A DNA stretch of 64,000 nt from Aureimonas sp. SK2 (GTDB lineage Bacteria > Pseudomonadota > Alphaproteobacteria > Rhizobiales > Rhizobiaceae), in assembly GCF_029813115.1 (NCBI RefSeq), contig NZ_JAPZDS010000011.1, forward strand, positions 90,670-154,669. The letters run 5' to 3'. Numbering within the stretch: the first letter of the stretch is position 1; each line of letters begins with the position of its first letter. Under the pieces are notes generated by a model. That model saw only the letters and a list, made by a program, of their open reading frames with translations. It made no database searches and was not told where the DNA came from. Shown here piece after piece: positions 7,775 to 16,452 of this stretch. The position numbers and the translations under genes were made by a program.

Positions 7775-9123
7775 CGCCCTTCCTCCTCGATCGAGAGAGC
7801 GTCCAGCGGAAGCGTCAGTTCCACCATCGCGCCGCCGGCAGCGAGATTGTCGGCGCGCACGTTGCCGCCGAGCTTGCGCACTACGTTGAACACGAGGAAG
7901 AGACCCAGGCCACCGCCGAGACGGCCCTTGGTCGACTGGTACGGCCGCCCGAGCGCCGCGAGGATCGCCGGATCGAAACCCGGGCCGCGGTCCTCGATGC
8001 GCAGGCGCAGCTTGTCGCCGATGCGCGCCGCGTGAAACCGGATGAAGGTCGGCGAGACCTCGTAGGCATTGTCGAGGACGTTGAAGATGACCTGGCGCAG
8101 CGTCGATTCCGAGACGATCGGCAGATCCCGGTCGAAGCCGTTCTCGTAGTGGAGCCTGGCGCTCGGGCGCGTCGCCGACCAGTCGGCCGCGAGCCCATCG
8201 AGGAACTGGTGCATGGTCGTCAGGCCCGCCTCCAGGCCCCGTGCTTCGCCGGCCGACATCAGGATGTTGGTGACGATCGACTTGCAGCGCCGCACCTCGG
8301 CCTGCATCGCCTCGATCTCGTCCGTCAGTTCGGGATTGGCGGTCAATGCGGGCATCCGGCGCCAGTCGCCGAGGATGATCGAGAGCGTGGAAAGCGGCGT
8401 TCCGAGCTCGTGCGCGGCGCCCGAGGCGAGAAGGCCCATGCGCACGATATGGTCCTCCTCCGCCGCCTGCTGGCGCAGGTTCGCGAGCCGCGTGTCGCGC
8501 TCGCGCAGGTTCCGCCCGATCCGGGTGACGAACACCACGAGGAGCGCCGCGTTCAGGGCGAAGCAGATCAGCATGCCGATGATGTGGAGATCCATCAGCC
8601 CGACGCCGTTCTGGCTGGCGAAGACGAGCGGCCGGTAGCCCACCGTCAGCCCGGCGAAGCAGAGCACCGTGATCAGGACGAGCGCGATGGAGAACCAGGG
8701 GGTGAGCAGCACCGCGCCCAGCGTCACCTGAAGGAGATAGAGCGAGGTGAACGGATTGGTGGCGCCGCCGCTGAGGTAGAGCTGCGCCGTCAGACCCGCG
8801 ACATCGAAGAGCAGCGCGGCGAAGAGCTCGAGATTGCTCACCCCGAGCCGCAGGCGCAGCCGGAGGAGGCTCGCCAGGTTCAGAAGCACGAGGCCGAGAA
8901 TCACCGCCATCATGGGCAGGACCGGCAGGTCGACGCCGAGGAACTGCGTGACGACGAGGATGCTGGCGACTTGCCCGGCGGCGGCCAGCCAGCGGAGCTG
9001 GATCAGCAGGAGGAGGTTCTTGCGCCCCGCCGCGTCCTCCAGCGGCATGCCGCCCCCAAGTCGCGCGCGCATGCGCGCCAAGCGTGTCGGCGGCGGCGAG
9101 ACGGTGGCCGGCGCGGTGCTCAT
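7771..9123 (-). CDS. regB: RegB/ActS/PrrB-type redox sensor histidine kinase
   Basis: A 450-residue membrane kinase with about six N-terminal transmembrane helices (roughly residues 40-200). The loop motif GGATNPF (119-125) matches the conserved quinone-sensing heptapeptide of RegB. The phosphoacceptor His238 lies in the H-box HELGTPLSTL. Cys280 in RRCKSIV corresponds to the redox-active cysteine position known in RegB. An HATPase domain ends the protein (DRGPGFDP, GGLGLFL). It should monitor the ubiquinone pool and phosphorylate RegA. It overlaps both neighbours by four bases. Confidence 0.93.
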   Translation of the reverse strand: MSTAPATVSPPPTRLARMRARLGGGMPLEDAAGRKNLLLLIQLRWLAAAGQVASILVVTQFLGVDLPVLPMMAVILGLVLLNLASLLRLRLRLGVSNLELFAALLFDVAGLTAQLYLSGGATNPFTSLYLLQVTLGAVLLTPWFSIALVLITVLCFAGLTVGYRPLVFASQNGVGLMDLHIIGMLICFALNAALLVVFVTRIGRNLRERDTRLANLRQQAAEEDHIVRMGLLASGAAHELGTPLSTLSIILGDWRRMPALTANPELTDEIEAMQAEVRRCKSIVTNILMSAGEARGLEAGLTTMHQFLDGLAADWSATRPSARLHYENGFDRDLPIVSESTLRQVIFNVLDNAYEVSPTFIRFHAARIGDKLRLRIEDRGPGFDPAILAALGRPYQSTKGRLGGGLGLFLVFNVVRKLGGNVRADNLAAGGAMVELTLPLDALSIEEEGR

Positions 9124-9923
9124 GCCGGCGCTCCGTCCCGCGGAGGCGCCCGGCGGCGGCGGATTTCGTCGCGGGCGACCCAGGCGCCGGCGCCCGCCAG
9201 CATGGCGGCCAACGTGAACCAGGTCAGCGCGTAGACCAGGTGATGGTTGCGGAAGGCGACGACCGTCAGACCGCCGACAGGCATTCCGCCGGGCGTCTCG
9301 CCGGCTGCCTGGTCGACGAAGAACGGGGCGACCGGGCCGAGGTCGCGAGCGGCGGCGATGGCGGCGACGTCGCGCGAGAACCAGCGGTCGCCCTCAGGAT
9401 CGTTGGAGCGCAGGAACGCGCCGCCGGGCTCGGTCAGGCGCAGGAGGCCGGTGACGGAAACGGGACCCGGCACCTGACCTTCGGCCCGCGTCGCGGGATC
9501 GCGGCGCTCGGGCGGGACGAAGCCGCGATTGACGAGAACCGTCGTGCCGTCCGGCGAAACGAGGGGCGTGAGGACCCAGAAACCTGCGCCGCGTTCGGTC
9601 AGGGCTTGAACCAGCGTCTCGTGGTCGTGCCTGAACGTGCCTTCCACACGGACGCGGCGATATTCTTCCGCCTCGCCGTCGAAGGCGGCCCATTGTGCCG
9701 GGGAGGGAGGGGGCGCGGGCGGCGCATGGATGCGGGCCTCCACCCGCTCGATCAGGTCGAGCTTCCAGTGGAGGCGCTGCACCTGCCAGACACCCAGGGC
9801 CATCAGCACGGCGAAGACCACGAGCCCCGCCGCACCGAGAATCAAGAGGGAGAGGCGACCGCGAGGCCGCACCGCCCGTTCCATGCGGTCCGGCCCCGGC
9901 GCCGGGCGCCGGGGAGCCGTCAC
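9120..9923 (-). CDS. SURF1 family oxidase-assembly protein
   Basis: A 267-residue inner-membrane protein of the SURF1/Shy1 family, which helps insert heme into the catalytic subunit of heme-copper oxidases. It has the diagnostic two-helix layout: one membrane segment near residues 30-50, a periplasmic domain containing VLVNRGFVP, and a second helix near the C terminus preceded by HLVYALTWF. The start codon is GTG, overlapping the cyoD stop. Its place between the oxidase subunit genes and the RegB sensor supports a role in maturation of the Cyo oxidase, although SURF1 is better known for aa3 oxidases. Confidence 0.9.
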   Translation of the reverse strand: MTAPRRPAPGPDRMERAVRPRGRLSLLILGAAGLVVFAVLMALGVWQVQRLHWKLDLIERVEARIHAPPAPPPSPAQWAAFDGEAEEYRRVRVEGTFRHDHETLVQALTERGAGFWVLTPLVSPDGTTVLVNRGFVPPERRDPATRAEGQVPGPVSVTGLLRLTEPGGAFLRSNDPEGDRWFSRDVAAIAAARDLGPVAPFFVDQAAGETPGGMPVGGLTVVAFRNHHLVYALTWFTLAAMLAGAGAWVARDEIRRRRAPPRDGAPA

Positions 9924-10306
9924 GGCATCTGGCTCATGTCGTGCTGCATCGCCGGCATCATGTTGGTGTTCAGGTGGTACATGACCCAGAGCGAACCCGC
10001 GATGGTGATGGCGAGGATCACCACGGTGAAGATGAGCGCGAGCATGTTCCAGCCGCCCTCGGATTTCGTGTTCATGTGCAGGAAGTAGACCATGTGGACG
10101 ACGATCTGCACCGCGCCGAGGCCCATGATCAGAAAGACCGTGAGGTTGCGGCTGTCGAGCACGTCTCCCATCACCAGCCAGAAGGGGATGGCGGTCAGGA
10201 TGACGGAGAGGACGAAGCCCGTCAGATATCCCTTGAACGTGCCGTGGCCGGCCGCGTGGTCGTCGTGGAGAACCTCGACCTGCGCGCCGTGATGATGCTC
10301 GGTCAT
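9920..10306 (-). CDS. cyoD: cytochrome o ubiquinol oxidase subunit IV
   Basis: A 128-residue small subunit with three transmembrane helices and a His-rich N terminus (MTEHHHGAQ). The motif HMVYFLHMN in the middle helices is typical of CyoD/QoxD. The chosen ATG at 10306 gives the normal family length; a longer open frame extends upstream into cyoC and is not expected to be translated. It overlaps cyoC by four bases and the SURF1 gene by four bases. It stabilises assembly of the CyoABC core in the inner membrane. Confidence 0.93.
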   Translation of the reverse strand: MTEHHHGAQVEVLHDDHAAGHGTFKGYLTGFVLSVILTAIPFWLVMGDVLDSRNLTVFLIMGLGAVQIVVHMVYFLHMNTKSEGGWNMLALIFTVVILAITIAGSLWVMYHLNTNMMPAMQHDMSQMP

Positions 10307-10941
10307 ACCATCGACCCCATCAGATAGACGAAGGAGAAGACGCCGATCCAGACGACGTCGAGGAAGTGCCAGAACATGGACAGGCACATGAGGCGGCGGC
10401 GGTTTTCCGGGATCAGGCCCTTCCAGGCCACCTGGATCATCAGCACCACCAGCCACAGGGCGCCGAAGGCCACGTGCAGGGCGTGGGTGCCCACCAGCGC
10501 GAAGAATGAGGACAGGAAGGCCGAGCGCTGCGGCCCCGCGCCGATCTCGATCAGGTGGTGGAACTCGTAGGTGGTGATGCCGAGGAAGCCGAGGCCGAAG
10601 ACACCGGTCACGCCGAGCCAGGCCAGCGTCAGCCCCTTGGTGCCCTTCTCCATGGCCAGCATCGCCATGCCGTAGGTGATCGACGACACGAGGAGGAGGC
10701 CGGTGGCGAGCGCCACGAGTTCCAGTTCGAAGAGGTCGGCCCCGGAGGGACCGGCCGCGAAGGAGCGTCCGTAGACGCCGTAGCAGGCGAAGAGGACCGC
10801 GAAGATCAGGCAGTCGCTCATGAGGTAGAGCCAGAAGCCGAGCAGCGTGCCGCCCTCGGCGTGGCCGTCCTCTTCCGCGACGTAGAACTTCAGCTCGTTC
10901 TCGTCCTTGCCGGAGGCGGAGATCGCGTGTGCCGTGGCCAT
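10303..10941 (-). CDS. cyoC: cytochrome o ubiquinol oxidase subunit III
   Basis: A 212-residue protein of the heme-copper oxidase subunit III family with five predicted helices. Signatures include [16 protein letters not shown] at the first helix, EFHHLIEIG and the C-terminal [13 protein letters not shown]. It is part of the bo3 quinol oxidase complex in the inner membrane. It follows cyoB by three bases and overlaps cyoD by four. Confidence 0.95.
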   Translation of the reverse strand: MATAHAISASGKDENELKFYVAEEDGHAEGGTLLGFWLYLMSDCLIFAVLFACYGVYGRSFAAGPSGADLFELELVALATGLLLVSSITYGMAMLAMEKGTKGLTLAWLGVTGVFGLGFLGITTYEFHHLIEIGAGPQRSAFLSSFFALVGTHALHVAFGALWLVVLMIQVAWKGLIPENRRRLMCLSMFWHFLDVVWIGVFSFVYLMGSMV

Positions 10942-10944
10942 GCT

Positions 10945-12951
10945 TCAGACCCCCGCCGTCGTCAGGAGCTGGGTACGCTCCTGTTCTGCCCGCGCCACGT
11001 CATCGGCCGGGATGTAGTAGTCGCGCTTGTAGTTGAAGCTGTGCGCGATCGAGAAGACGACGATGCCGACGAAGGACAGGGCGGCGAGCCACCACATGTA
11101 CCAGACCAGCCCGAAGCCGCAGGCCACGGCCAACGCCGAGAGGATCACGCCGGCGCCCGTGTTCTTGGGCATGTGGATCGGGCGGAAGCCTTCCAGCGGA
11201 CGGGCATAGCCGCGACGCTTCATGTCCCACCAGGCGTCGCCGTCGTGGATCATCGGCGTGAAGGCGAAGTTGTAGACCGGCGGGGGCGAGGAGGTCGCCC
11301 ATTCCAGCGTGCGGCCGCCCCACGGATCGCCCGTCAGGTCGCGCAGCTCGTGCCGGTTCTTGATGCTCACGTAGATCTGGATGAGGAACGAGGCGATGCC
11401 GAGCGCCACCAGGAAGGCGCCGAAGGCGGCGATCACGAACCAGATCTGCAGCGAGGGGTCCTCGAAGTGGTTGACGCGGCGCGTCACGCCCATGAGGCCG
11501 AGCACGTAGAGCGGGGCGAAGGCGAACCAGAAGCCGGTCAGCCAGAACCAGAAGCTCATCTTGCCCCAGAACTCGTCGAGCTTGAAGCCGAAAGCCTTGG
11601 GCCACCAGTAGTTCACGCCGGCGAAGAGGCCGAACAGGACGCCGCCGATGATGACGTTGTGGAAGTGCGCCACCAGGAACAGCGAGTTGTGCAGAACGAA
11701 GTCGGCCGGGGGCACCGCGAGGAGGACGCCCGTCATGCCGCCGATCACGAAGGTGACCATGAAGCCCATGGTCCAGAGCATCGGCACCTCGAAGCGGATG
11801 CGCCCGCGATACATCGTGAACAGCCAGTTGAAGATCTTGGCGCCCGTCGGGATCGAGATGATCATCGTCGTGATGCCGAAGAAGGAGTTCACGCTGGCGC
11901 CCGAACCCATCGTGAAGAAGTGGTGCAGCCACACGAGGTAGGACAGGATCGTGATGACGACGGTCGCGTAGACCATCGAGGCGTAGCCGAAGAGGCGCTT
12001 GGAGGAATAGGTCGAGACGACCTCGGAGAAGATGCCGAAGGCCGGCAGGATCAGGATGTAGACCTCCGGGTGGCCCCAGATCCAGATGAGGTTGACGTAC
12101 ATCATCGGATTGCCGCCGAGATCGTTCGAGAAGAAGTTCGTCCCGACGTAGCGATCCAGCGAAAGAAGGGTGAGCACCGCCGTCAGCACCGGGAAGGCGG
12201 CGACGATGAGCACGTTGGTGCAGAGCGAGGTCCAGGTGAAGACGGGCATCTTCATCATGGTCATGCCGGGGGCGCGCATCTTCACGATCGTCACGATCAG
12301 GTTGATGCCCGACAGAAGCGTCCCGACGCCCGCGATCTGCAGCGCCCAGATGTAGTAGTCGACGCCGACGCCCGGCGAATAGGCCGGTCCCGACAGGGGC
12401 GGCATCGCCAGCCAGCCGGTGCGCGCGAACTCGCCGATGAAGAGCGAGAACATCACCATCACCGCGCCGCCGACCGTCATCCAGAACGAGAAGTTGTTCA
12501 GGAAGGGGAAGGCCACGTCCCGCGTGCCGATCTGCAGCGGAACGACGTAGTTCATCAGGCCGGTGATGAACGGCATCGCCACGAAGAAAATCATGATCAC
12601 GCCGTGGGCGGTGAAGATCTGGTCGTAGTGGTGCGGCGGCAGATAGCCCTCGTTGGCGCCGAAGGCGATGGCCTGCTGGATGCGCATGAGGATGGCGTCG
12701 GAGAAGCCGCGCAGCAGCATCACGATCGCCAGGATGCAGTACATGATGCCGATCTTCTTGTGGTCGACGGTCGTGAACCACTCCGTCCAGAGATAGCCCC
12801 ACAGGCGGTAGTAGGTGATCGCGCTGACCAGCGCGATGCCGCCGATCGCCACCACCGCGAAGGTCACGACCAGGATGGGATCGTAGTAGGGGATGGCATC
12901 GAGCGACAGGCGCCCGAAGACCAGTTGCTGGAGATCCATATTGGAAAACAT
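10945..12951 (-). CDS. cyoB: cytochrome o ubiquinol oxidase subunit I
   Basis: A 668-residue catalytic subunit carrying low-spin heme b and the heme o3-CuB centre. About 15 membrane helices are visible. Key sequences include the heme-ligand region [14 protein letters not shown], the CuB His-Tyr segment [12 protein letters not shown], the His pair in VWLHHFF, and the heme ligands in HFHNVIIGG. Length and the N- and C-terminal extensions match bo3-type quinol oxidases and not aa3 cytochrome c oxidases. It pumps protons while reducing O2 with ubiquinol. The start ATG at 12951 lacks a strong ribosome-binding site; a second Met four codons later is possible. Confidence 0.96.
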   Translation of the reverse strand: MFSNMDLQQLVFGRLSLDAIPYYDPILVVTFAVVAIGGIALVSAITYYRLWGYLWTEWFTTVDHKKIGIMYCILAIVMLLRGFSDAILMRIQQAIAFGANEGYLPPHHYDQIFTAHGVIMIFFVAMPFITGLMNYVVPLQIGTRDVAFPFLNNFSFWMTVGGAVMVMFSLFIGEFARTGWLAMPPLSGPAYSPGVGVDYYIWALQIAGVGTLLSGINLIVTIVKMRAPGMTMMKMPVFTWTSLCTNVLIVAAFPVLTAVLTLLSLDRYVGTNFFSNDLGGNPMMYVNLIWIWGHPEVYILILPAFGIFSEVVSTYSSKRLFGYASMVYATVVITILSYLVWLHHFFTMGSGASVNSFFGITTMIISIPTGAKIFNWLFTMYRGRIRFEVPMLWTMGFMVTFVIGGMTGVLLAVPPADFVLHNSLFLVAHFHNVIIGGVLFGLFAGVNYWWPKAFGFKLDEFWGKMSFWFWLTGFWFAFAPLYVLGLMGVTRRVNHFEDPSLQIWFVIAAFGAFLVALGIASFLIQIYVSIKNRHELRDLTGDPWGGRTLEWATSSPPPVYNFAFTPMIHDGDAWWDMKRRGYARPLEGFRPIHMPKNTGAGVILSALAVACGFGLVWYMWWLAALSFVGIVVFSIAHSFNYKRDYYIPADDVARAEQERTQLLTTAGV

Positions 12952-13013
12952 CGGTCGGATCCGCTGACTCGCGCTGGGCCGGTCCGGAGCGGTCGTCCGC
13001 CCCGGCGTCTCGA

Positions 13014-14237
13014 TCAGTTCGTCTGGTTCAATTGGTTCGGGGCGATGTCGCCGCCGGATTGGCCACCGTGGCCCTCATGGCCGTCGTGGCCCTCATGCTC
13101 CGAACTGCCGGTCTGGCCGGCCGGCGCGCCCTGCGGCGCGACACCGTCCGGAGTTTCCTGCGAACGGGCACCCCGGCCCGAGGCGGGGAAGGTCGCGCCC
13201 GGCTCCTCGGTGCCGCCGGCCGCGCCGGCATAGCCCGAAGGACCGTGGCCCGCCCCGTCGTGGCTGCGGTGGCCGTCGTAGACCAGCCGATCGCGGATGT
13301 CGGCGCTGTCGCGGCCGCCGCCGCCCTGCATGTCGATATGCATCATCTCGTTCATGCACATCTTGCCCGGGGCCACGCACATGTTGAGGATCGCCTGGTA
13401 GAGGCCGTCCTCCACGGACGAGTAGTAGTGGACCGGCTCCGCTTCGCTCGGCTTCTCCAGCTCCATGTAGAGCGCACGATCGAGCGGACGGCCTTCGGCC
13501 CGCACCTTCTCGACCCAGGCGTCGAACTCGCCCTGCTCGAGGCCGTGGAACTTGAAGTGCATGTTGGAGAAGCCGGCGCCGGAATAGTTGCCGGAAATGC
13601 CGCCGTAGACGCCGGGCTCGTTGATCACGGCGTGCAGCTTCGTCTCCATGCCGGGCATCGTGTAGATCATGCCGGCCAGCGCGGGCACGTAGAACGTGTT
13701 CATGATCGCGCTGGACGTCAGCTTGAAGTTGATCGGCCGGTCCACGGGCGCGGCGAGCTCGTTGATCGTCGCGATGCCGTATTCGGGATAAAGGAACATC
13801 CACTTCCAGTCGAGCGCGACGACCTCGACGGTGATCGGGGGCGTCTCGGCCGTCACGGGGCGGGCGGCGTCGATGCGGTCCAGCGGCCGATAGGGGTCGA
13901 GGAGGTGGGTCGAAATCCAGGTGATGGCGCCGAGCGCGATGATGATCATCAGCGGCGCGGTCCAGATCAGCACCTCGAGGCGCGTCGAATGATGCCAGTC
14001 CCCGTCGTACTTCGCGTCCGGGTTGCCGGCGCGGTAGCGCCAGGCGAACCAGAAGGTCGCCGCGATCACCGGCACGATGATCAGAAGCATCAGGCCGGTG
14101 GAGATGAGGATCAGGTTGGCCTGCTGGTTGGCGATATAGCCCGACGGGTTCATCACCACGAGGTTGCAGCCGCCCAGCAGCAGCAGGAGCGGAAGCAGAA
14201 CAAGCGCGCGCACGGATCTCTGGAGCAAAACGACCAT
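13014..14237 (-). CDS. cyoA: cytochrome o ubiquinol oxidase subunit II, lipoprotein
   Basis: A 407-residue subunit II, the first gene of the operon. Residues 1-23 are a lipoprotein signal ending LLLLLGGC, so Cys24 is the lipidated residue. Two membrane helices follow, then a periplasmic cupredoxin domain ([27 protein letters not shown]) that lacks the CuA ligands, as expected for a quinol oxidase. The COX-aromatic-rich domain contains [12 protein letters not shown]. The C-terminal 80 or so residues are a low-complexity Gly/Ala/Pro tail with clustered His ([13 protein letters not shown]), longer than in the enterobacterial protein. The start at 14237 gives a proper signal sequence; 71 upstream in-frame codons are not protein-like. 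Confidence 0.94.
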   Translation of the reverse strand: MVVLLQRSVRALVLLPLLLLLGGCNLVVMNPSGYIANQQANLILISTGLMLLIIVPVIAATFWFAWRYRAGNPDAKYDGDWHHSTRLEVLIWTAPLMIIIALGAITWISTHLLDPYRPLDRIDAARPVTAETPPITVEVVALDWKWMFLYPEYGIATINELAAPVDRPINFKLTSSAIMNTFYVPALAGMIYTMPGMETKLHAVINEPGVYGGISGNYSGAGFSNMHFKFHGLEQGEFDAWVEKVRAEGRPLDRALYMELEKPSEAEPVHYYSSVEDGLYQAILNMCVAPGKMCMNEMMHIDMQGGGGRDSADIRDRLVYDGHRSHDGAGHGPSGYAGAAGGTEEPGATFPASGRGARSQETPDGVAPQGAPAGQTGSSEHEGHDGHEGHGGQSGGDIAPNQLNQTN

Positions 14238-14290
14238 CTCAGTCCCGATGTCTTGTTGCGCGATGTATGTTTTGCAATGCGGAATGGGGA

Positions 14291-14307
14291 TTGGACGTTT
14301 TGTCCAA
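14291..14307. promoter_or_regulatory. perfect inverted repeat in the cyoA / transporter divergent spacer
   Basis: TTGGAC-GTTTT-GTCCAA is a perfect 6-bp inverted repeat with a 5-bp spacer, 54 bases upstream of cyoA and 109 bases upstream of the transporter. The size and symmetry suit a dimeric DNA-binding protein. It does not match the FNR/CRP consensus TTGAT-N4-ATCAA, so the regulator is unknown. The surrounding 178-bp spacer has no gene. Confidence 0.4.
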
Positions 14308-14415
14308 CCGCGCTCCGTTTGACGAATATGCGGCGGCCGACCTATTCGACATCGTAGCACGCCATATTTTTCGCGGGCGGGCCCCCTCGCGCCCTTAAAC
14401 AGCAGGAGCTGCGGC

Positions 14416-15747
14416 ATGTCGACGCCGAACCAGTCAGTGGCTTCGTCCACGGAAATGGAGCGCGACGCTCGTCTCGTCTCGACCGACGGTCACGTATCGC
14501 CCGGCGAGCTGGCGATCGGCGTCGTGATCGGACGCGCGTCGGAGGCCTTCGACTTCTTCGTCTACGGCATCGCGTCGGTGATCGTGTTTCCCGCGCTGAT
14601 CTTCCCCTTCACCGATACGCTGACCGGAACGCTCTACGCCTTCGCCGTCTTCGGTCTCGCCTTCGTTGCTCGGCCCTTCGGCTCGATTCTTTTCATGGAA
14701 GTGGACCGCCGGCACGGGCGCGGCGTCAAGCTGACGATCGCGCTGTTCCTCCTCGGCGGATCGACGGCGGCCATCGCCTTCATTCCCTCATACGAGTCGA
14801 TCGGGATGTGGGCGGTCTTCTCGCTGATCCTGTTCCGGCTGGGTCAGGGCTTCGCGCTCGGCGGCGCATGGGACGGCCTGGCCTCGCTCCTGGCGCTCCA
14901 CGCGCCGGAGAAGCATCGCGCCTGGTATGCGATGCTGCCGCAGCTCGGCACGCCCATCGGCTTCATCATCGCGAGCTCGCTCTTCGCCTTCTTCTACCTC
15001 AACCTCTCGTCGGAGGACTTCCTCAGCTGGGGCTGGCGCTATCCGTTCTTCGTCGCCTTCACGATCAACGTCGTGGCGCTGTTCGCGCGCCTGCGCCTGA
15101 TCGCCACCGAGGAATATGCCGAACTCTACCAGACGCGCGACCTGACCCCGGTCAGCGTCAAGGAGATCGTGTCCAAGCAGGGCAACGCGGTGCTCGTCGG
15201 CGCCTTCGTACCGCTCGCGAGCTTCGCGCTCTTCCACCTCGTGACCATCTTCCCGATCTCCTATATCGACCTCTTCTCGGACCGGTCGCCCGGCGAGTTC
15301 CTTCTCACGCAGCTCGGCGGCGCGGCCATCTGCCTCGTGTGCATCCTTCTGTCGGGATCGATCGCCGACCGGATCGGGCGGCGCACACATCTGGGCATCT
15401 GCGCCGGGGCGATCGCCGTGTTCAGCGTCGCGGCGCCGTTTCTTCTCGGCGGCGGCACGAACGGCCAGACGGCCTTCATCCTGATCGGCTTCGCGCTGCT
15501 GGGCCTGAGCCACGGCCAGTCGGCGGGCGCGGTGGCATCGAACTTCGCCAGCCGCGACCGCTATACCGGCTCGGCCCTGACCACCGATCTCGCCTGGCTG
15601 ATCGGCGCCGGCTTCGCGCCGCTGGTGGCGCTTGGCGCGACGAGCCGCTTCGGGCTGGTCGCGGTGGGCATCTATCTCCTGTCCGGCGCGGTGTGCACGC
15701 TGATCGCGCTCCGGGTGAACCGCGAACTCCGCCTGCGCGCCGTCTGA
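14416..15747 (+). CDS. MFS transporter, metabolite:H+ symporter (MHS)-like
   Basis: A 443-residue, 12-helix major facilitator protein. The first-helix motif EAFDFFVYG, the cytoplasmic loop motif after helix 2-3 (FVARPFGSILFMEVDRRHGR), and a second-half loop SIADRIGRRTHLG fit the MHS branch, whose members take up organic acids, betaines or osmolytes with protons. Two of three family loop motifs are recognisable but the first diverges, so substrate is open. It is monocistronic, divergent from the cyo operon, and ends 10 bases before a convergent small gene. Confidence 0.85.
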   Translation: MSTPNQSVASSTEMERDARLVSTDGHVSPGELAIGVVIGRASEAFDFFVYGIASVIVFPALIFPFTDTLTGTLYAFAVFGLAFVARPFGSILFMEVDRRHGRGVKLTIALFLLGGSTAAIAFIPSYESIGMWAVFSLILFRLGQGFALGGAWDGLASLLALHAPEKHRAWYAMLPQLGTPIGFIIASSLFAFFYLNLSSEDFLSWGWRYPFFVAFTINVVALFARLRLIATEEYAELYQTRDLTPVSVKEIVSKQGNAVLVGAFVPLASFALFHLVTIFPISYIDLFSDRSPGEFLLTQLGGAAICLVCILLSGSIADRIGRRTHLGICAGAIAVFSVAAPFLLGGGTNGQTAFILIGFALLGLSHGQSAGAVASNFASRDRYTGSALTTDLAWLIGAGFAPLVALGATSRFGLVAVGIYLLSGAVCTLIALRVNRELRLRAV

Positions 15748-15757
15748 TCCAGCGCGT

Positions 15758-15910
15758 TCAGCGAGTCAGGAAGGCGAAGACGAGGCCGCCGATCAGGACG
15801 TAGACGGCCAGGAAGACCATCAGCTTGGTCATTCCCGTCCCCTCGCTGCCGCCGAAGAGGACGCGCCAGAACCTGAGGAGGAAGCTCGTTTCCTTGGGCA
15901 TCGTGTCCAT
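15758..15910 (-). CDS. 50-residue single-pass membrane protein
   Basis: A short open frame whose ATG at 15910 is preceded by GGAGG at a 5-base spacing. It starts MDTMPKETSFLLRF and ends in one clear membrane helix (KLMVFLAVYVLIGGLVFAF) followed by LTR. An earlier in-frame ATG at 15922 touches its own AAGGAG and is less likely. No family recognised. The good ribosome-binding site and helix support a real gene. It converges with the MHS transporter and is preceded upstream by the DUF2171 gene on the same strand. Confidence 0.6.
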   Translation of the reverse strand: MDTMPKETSFLLRFWRVLFGGSEGTGMTKLMVFLAVYVLIGGLVFAFLTR

Positions 15911-15931
15911 TTGGACCTCCATCTCCTTGAG

Positions 15932-15962
15932 AGGCCGGCACCGGAAGCGGCGCCGGCCTTTT
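15932..15962 (+). terminator. GC-rich hairpin followed by TTTT
   Basis: AGGCCGGC (15932-15939) pairs with GCCGGCCT (15952-15959) and is followed by T bases to 15962. On the + strand this looks like an intrinsic terminator for the MHS transporter transcript. It would then lie beyond the small - strand gene, so the transporter mRNA would run antisense through that gene. Confidence 0.4.
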
Positions 15963-15969
15963 CGGTGAG

Positions 15970-16272
15970 TTACGGACCGACAGCCGGCGAACCGGGCTCG
16001 GCGCCGTGTTCGCTGTCCTCCCCCGGCGCGGCGCCGACCGCTTCCACGCCCCATTCGTCGCGCGCCTGCACGGTCGTGCGGTTGAGGATCACCACGCCGT
16101 TCTGGACGCGGCCGACGCTGTCGAGATGGAGGAAGTGGTGCTCCCCGCCCGCCGCCGGATCGGTTCGGGTCAGCTTGATCCGGTCGCCGTCGAGATGATC
16201 GACGGTGCCGACATGGCCTCCGTCCGACCCTTTCACCTCCTGATGCTCGCGGATGCTTTCGCGTTCGACCAT
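15970..16272 (-). CDS. DUF2171-family protein
   Basis: A 100-residue soluble protein. Residues 1-65 contain the DUF2171 pattern: IREHQEVKGSDGGHVGTVDH, then a GDRIKLTR strand and HHFLHLDSV. The family has a PRC-barrel-like beta fold and is common and often multicopy in Hyphomicrobiales; its role is not established. The C-terminal 30 residues are acidic, Gly/Ala-rich and variable. An AGGAAGGGA ribosome-binding site precedes the ATG. It is divergent from the DHH phosphoesterase across 180 bases that contain no other gene. Confidence 0.8.
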   Translation of the reverse strand: MVERESIREHQEVKGSDGGHVGTVDHLDGDRIKLTRTDPAAGGEHHFLHLDSVGRVQNGVVILNRTTVQARDEWGVEAVGAAPGEDSEHGAEPGSPAVGP

Positions 16273-16452
16273 GATCGGTCCCTTCCTGTGTGGGCGAGGG
16301 CTCGGCGCCCTCCATGCCTGCGGTCGCAATGGAAGCGCGCGCCGGCCGGTTCCGGAGACCGGAGGGGCAGTTGCATGGCTGGCAAGGAAGCCGAACGGCG
16401 GGAGCCGGAGCCGGCCTCCCGCGTTGACGAGCGCACGGGCAGCGGAGGATGT

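Noticed and set aside
10555..13233. An 892-codon + strand open frame opposite cyoB and cyoC
   Set aside because: Same mirror effect; the product is charged low-complexity sequence and the - strand encodes clear oxidase subunits.
14291..14307. FNR/Anr box upstream of cyoA
   Set aside because: The palindrome is TTGGAC-N5-GTCCAA, 17 bases long, and lacks the TTGAT-N4-ATCAA core, so it was kept only as an unassigned operator.
16375..16452. Longer N terminus for the DHH phosphoesterase
   Set aside because: The ATG at 16375 has a good ribosome-binding site, but the added 26 residues look unstructured and the ATG at 16453 also has GGAGG. Left as an alternative.
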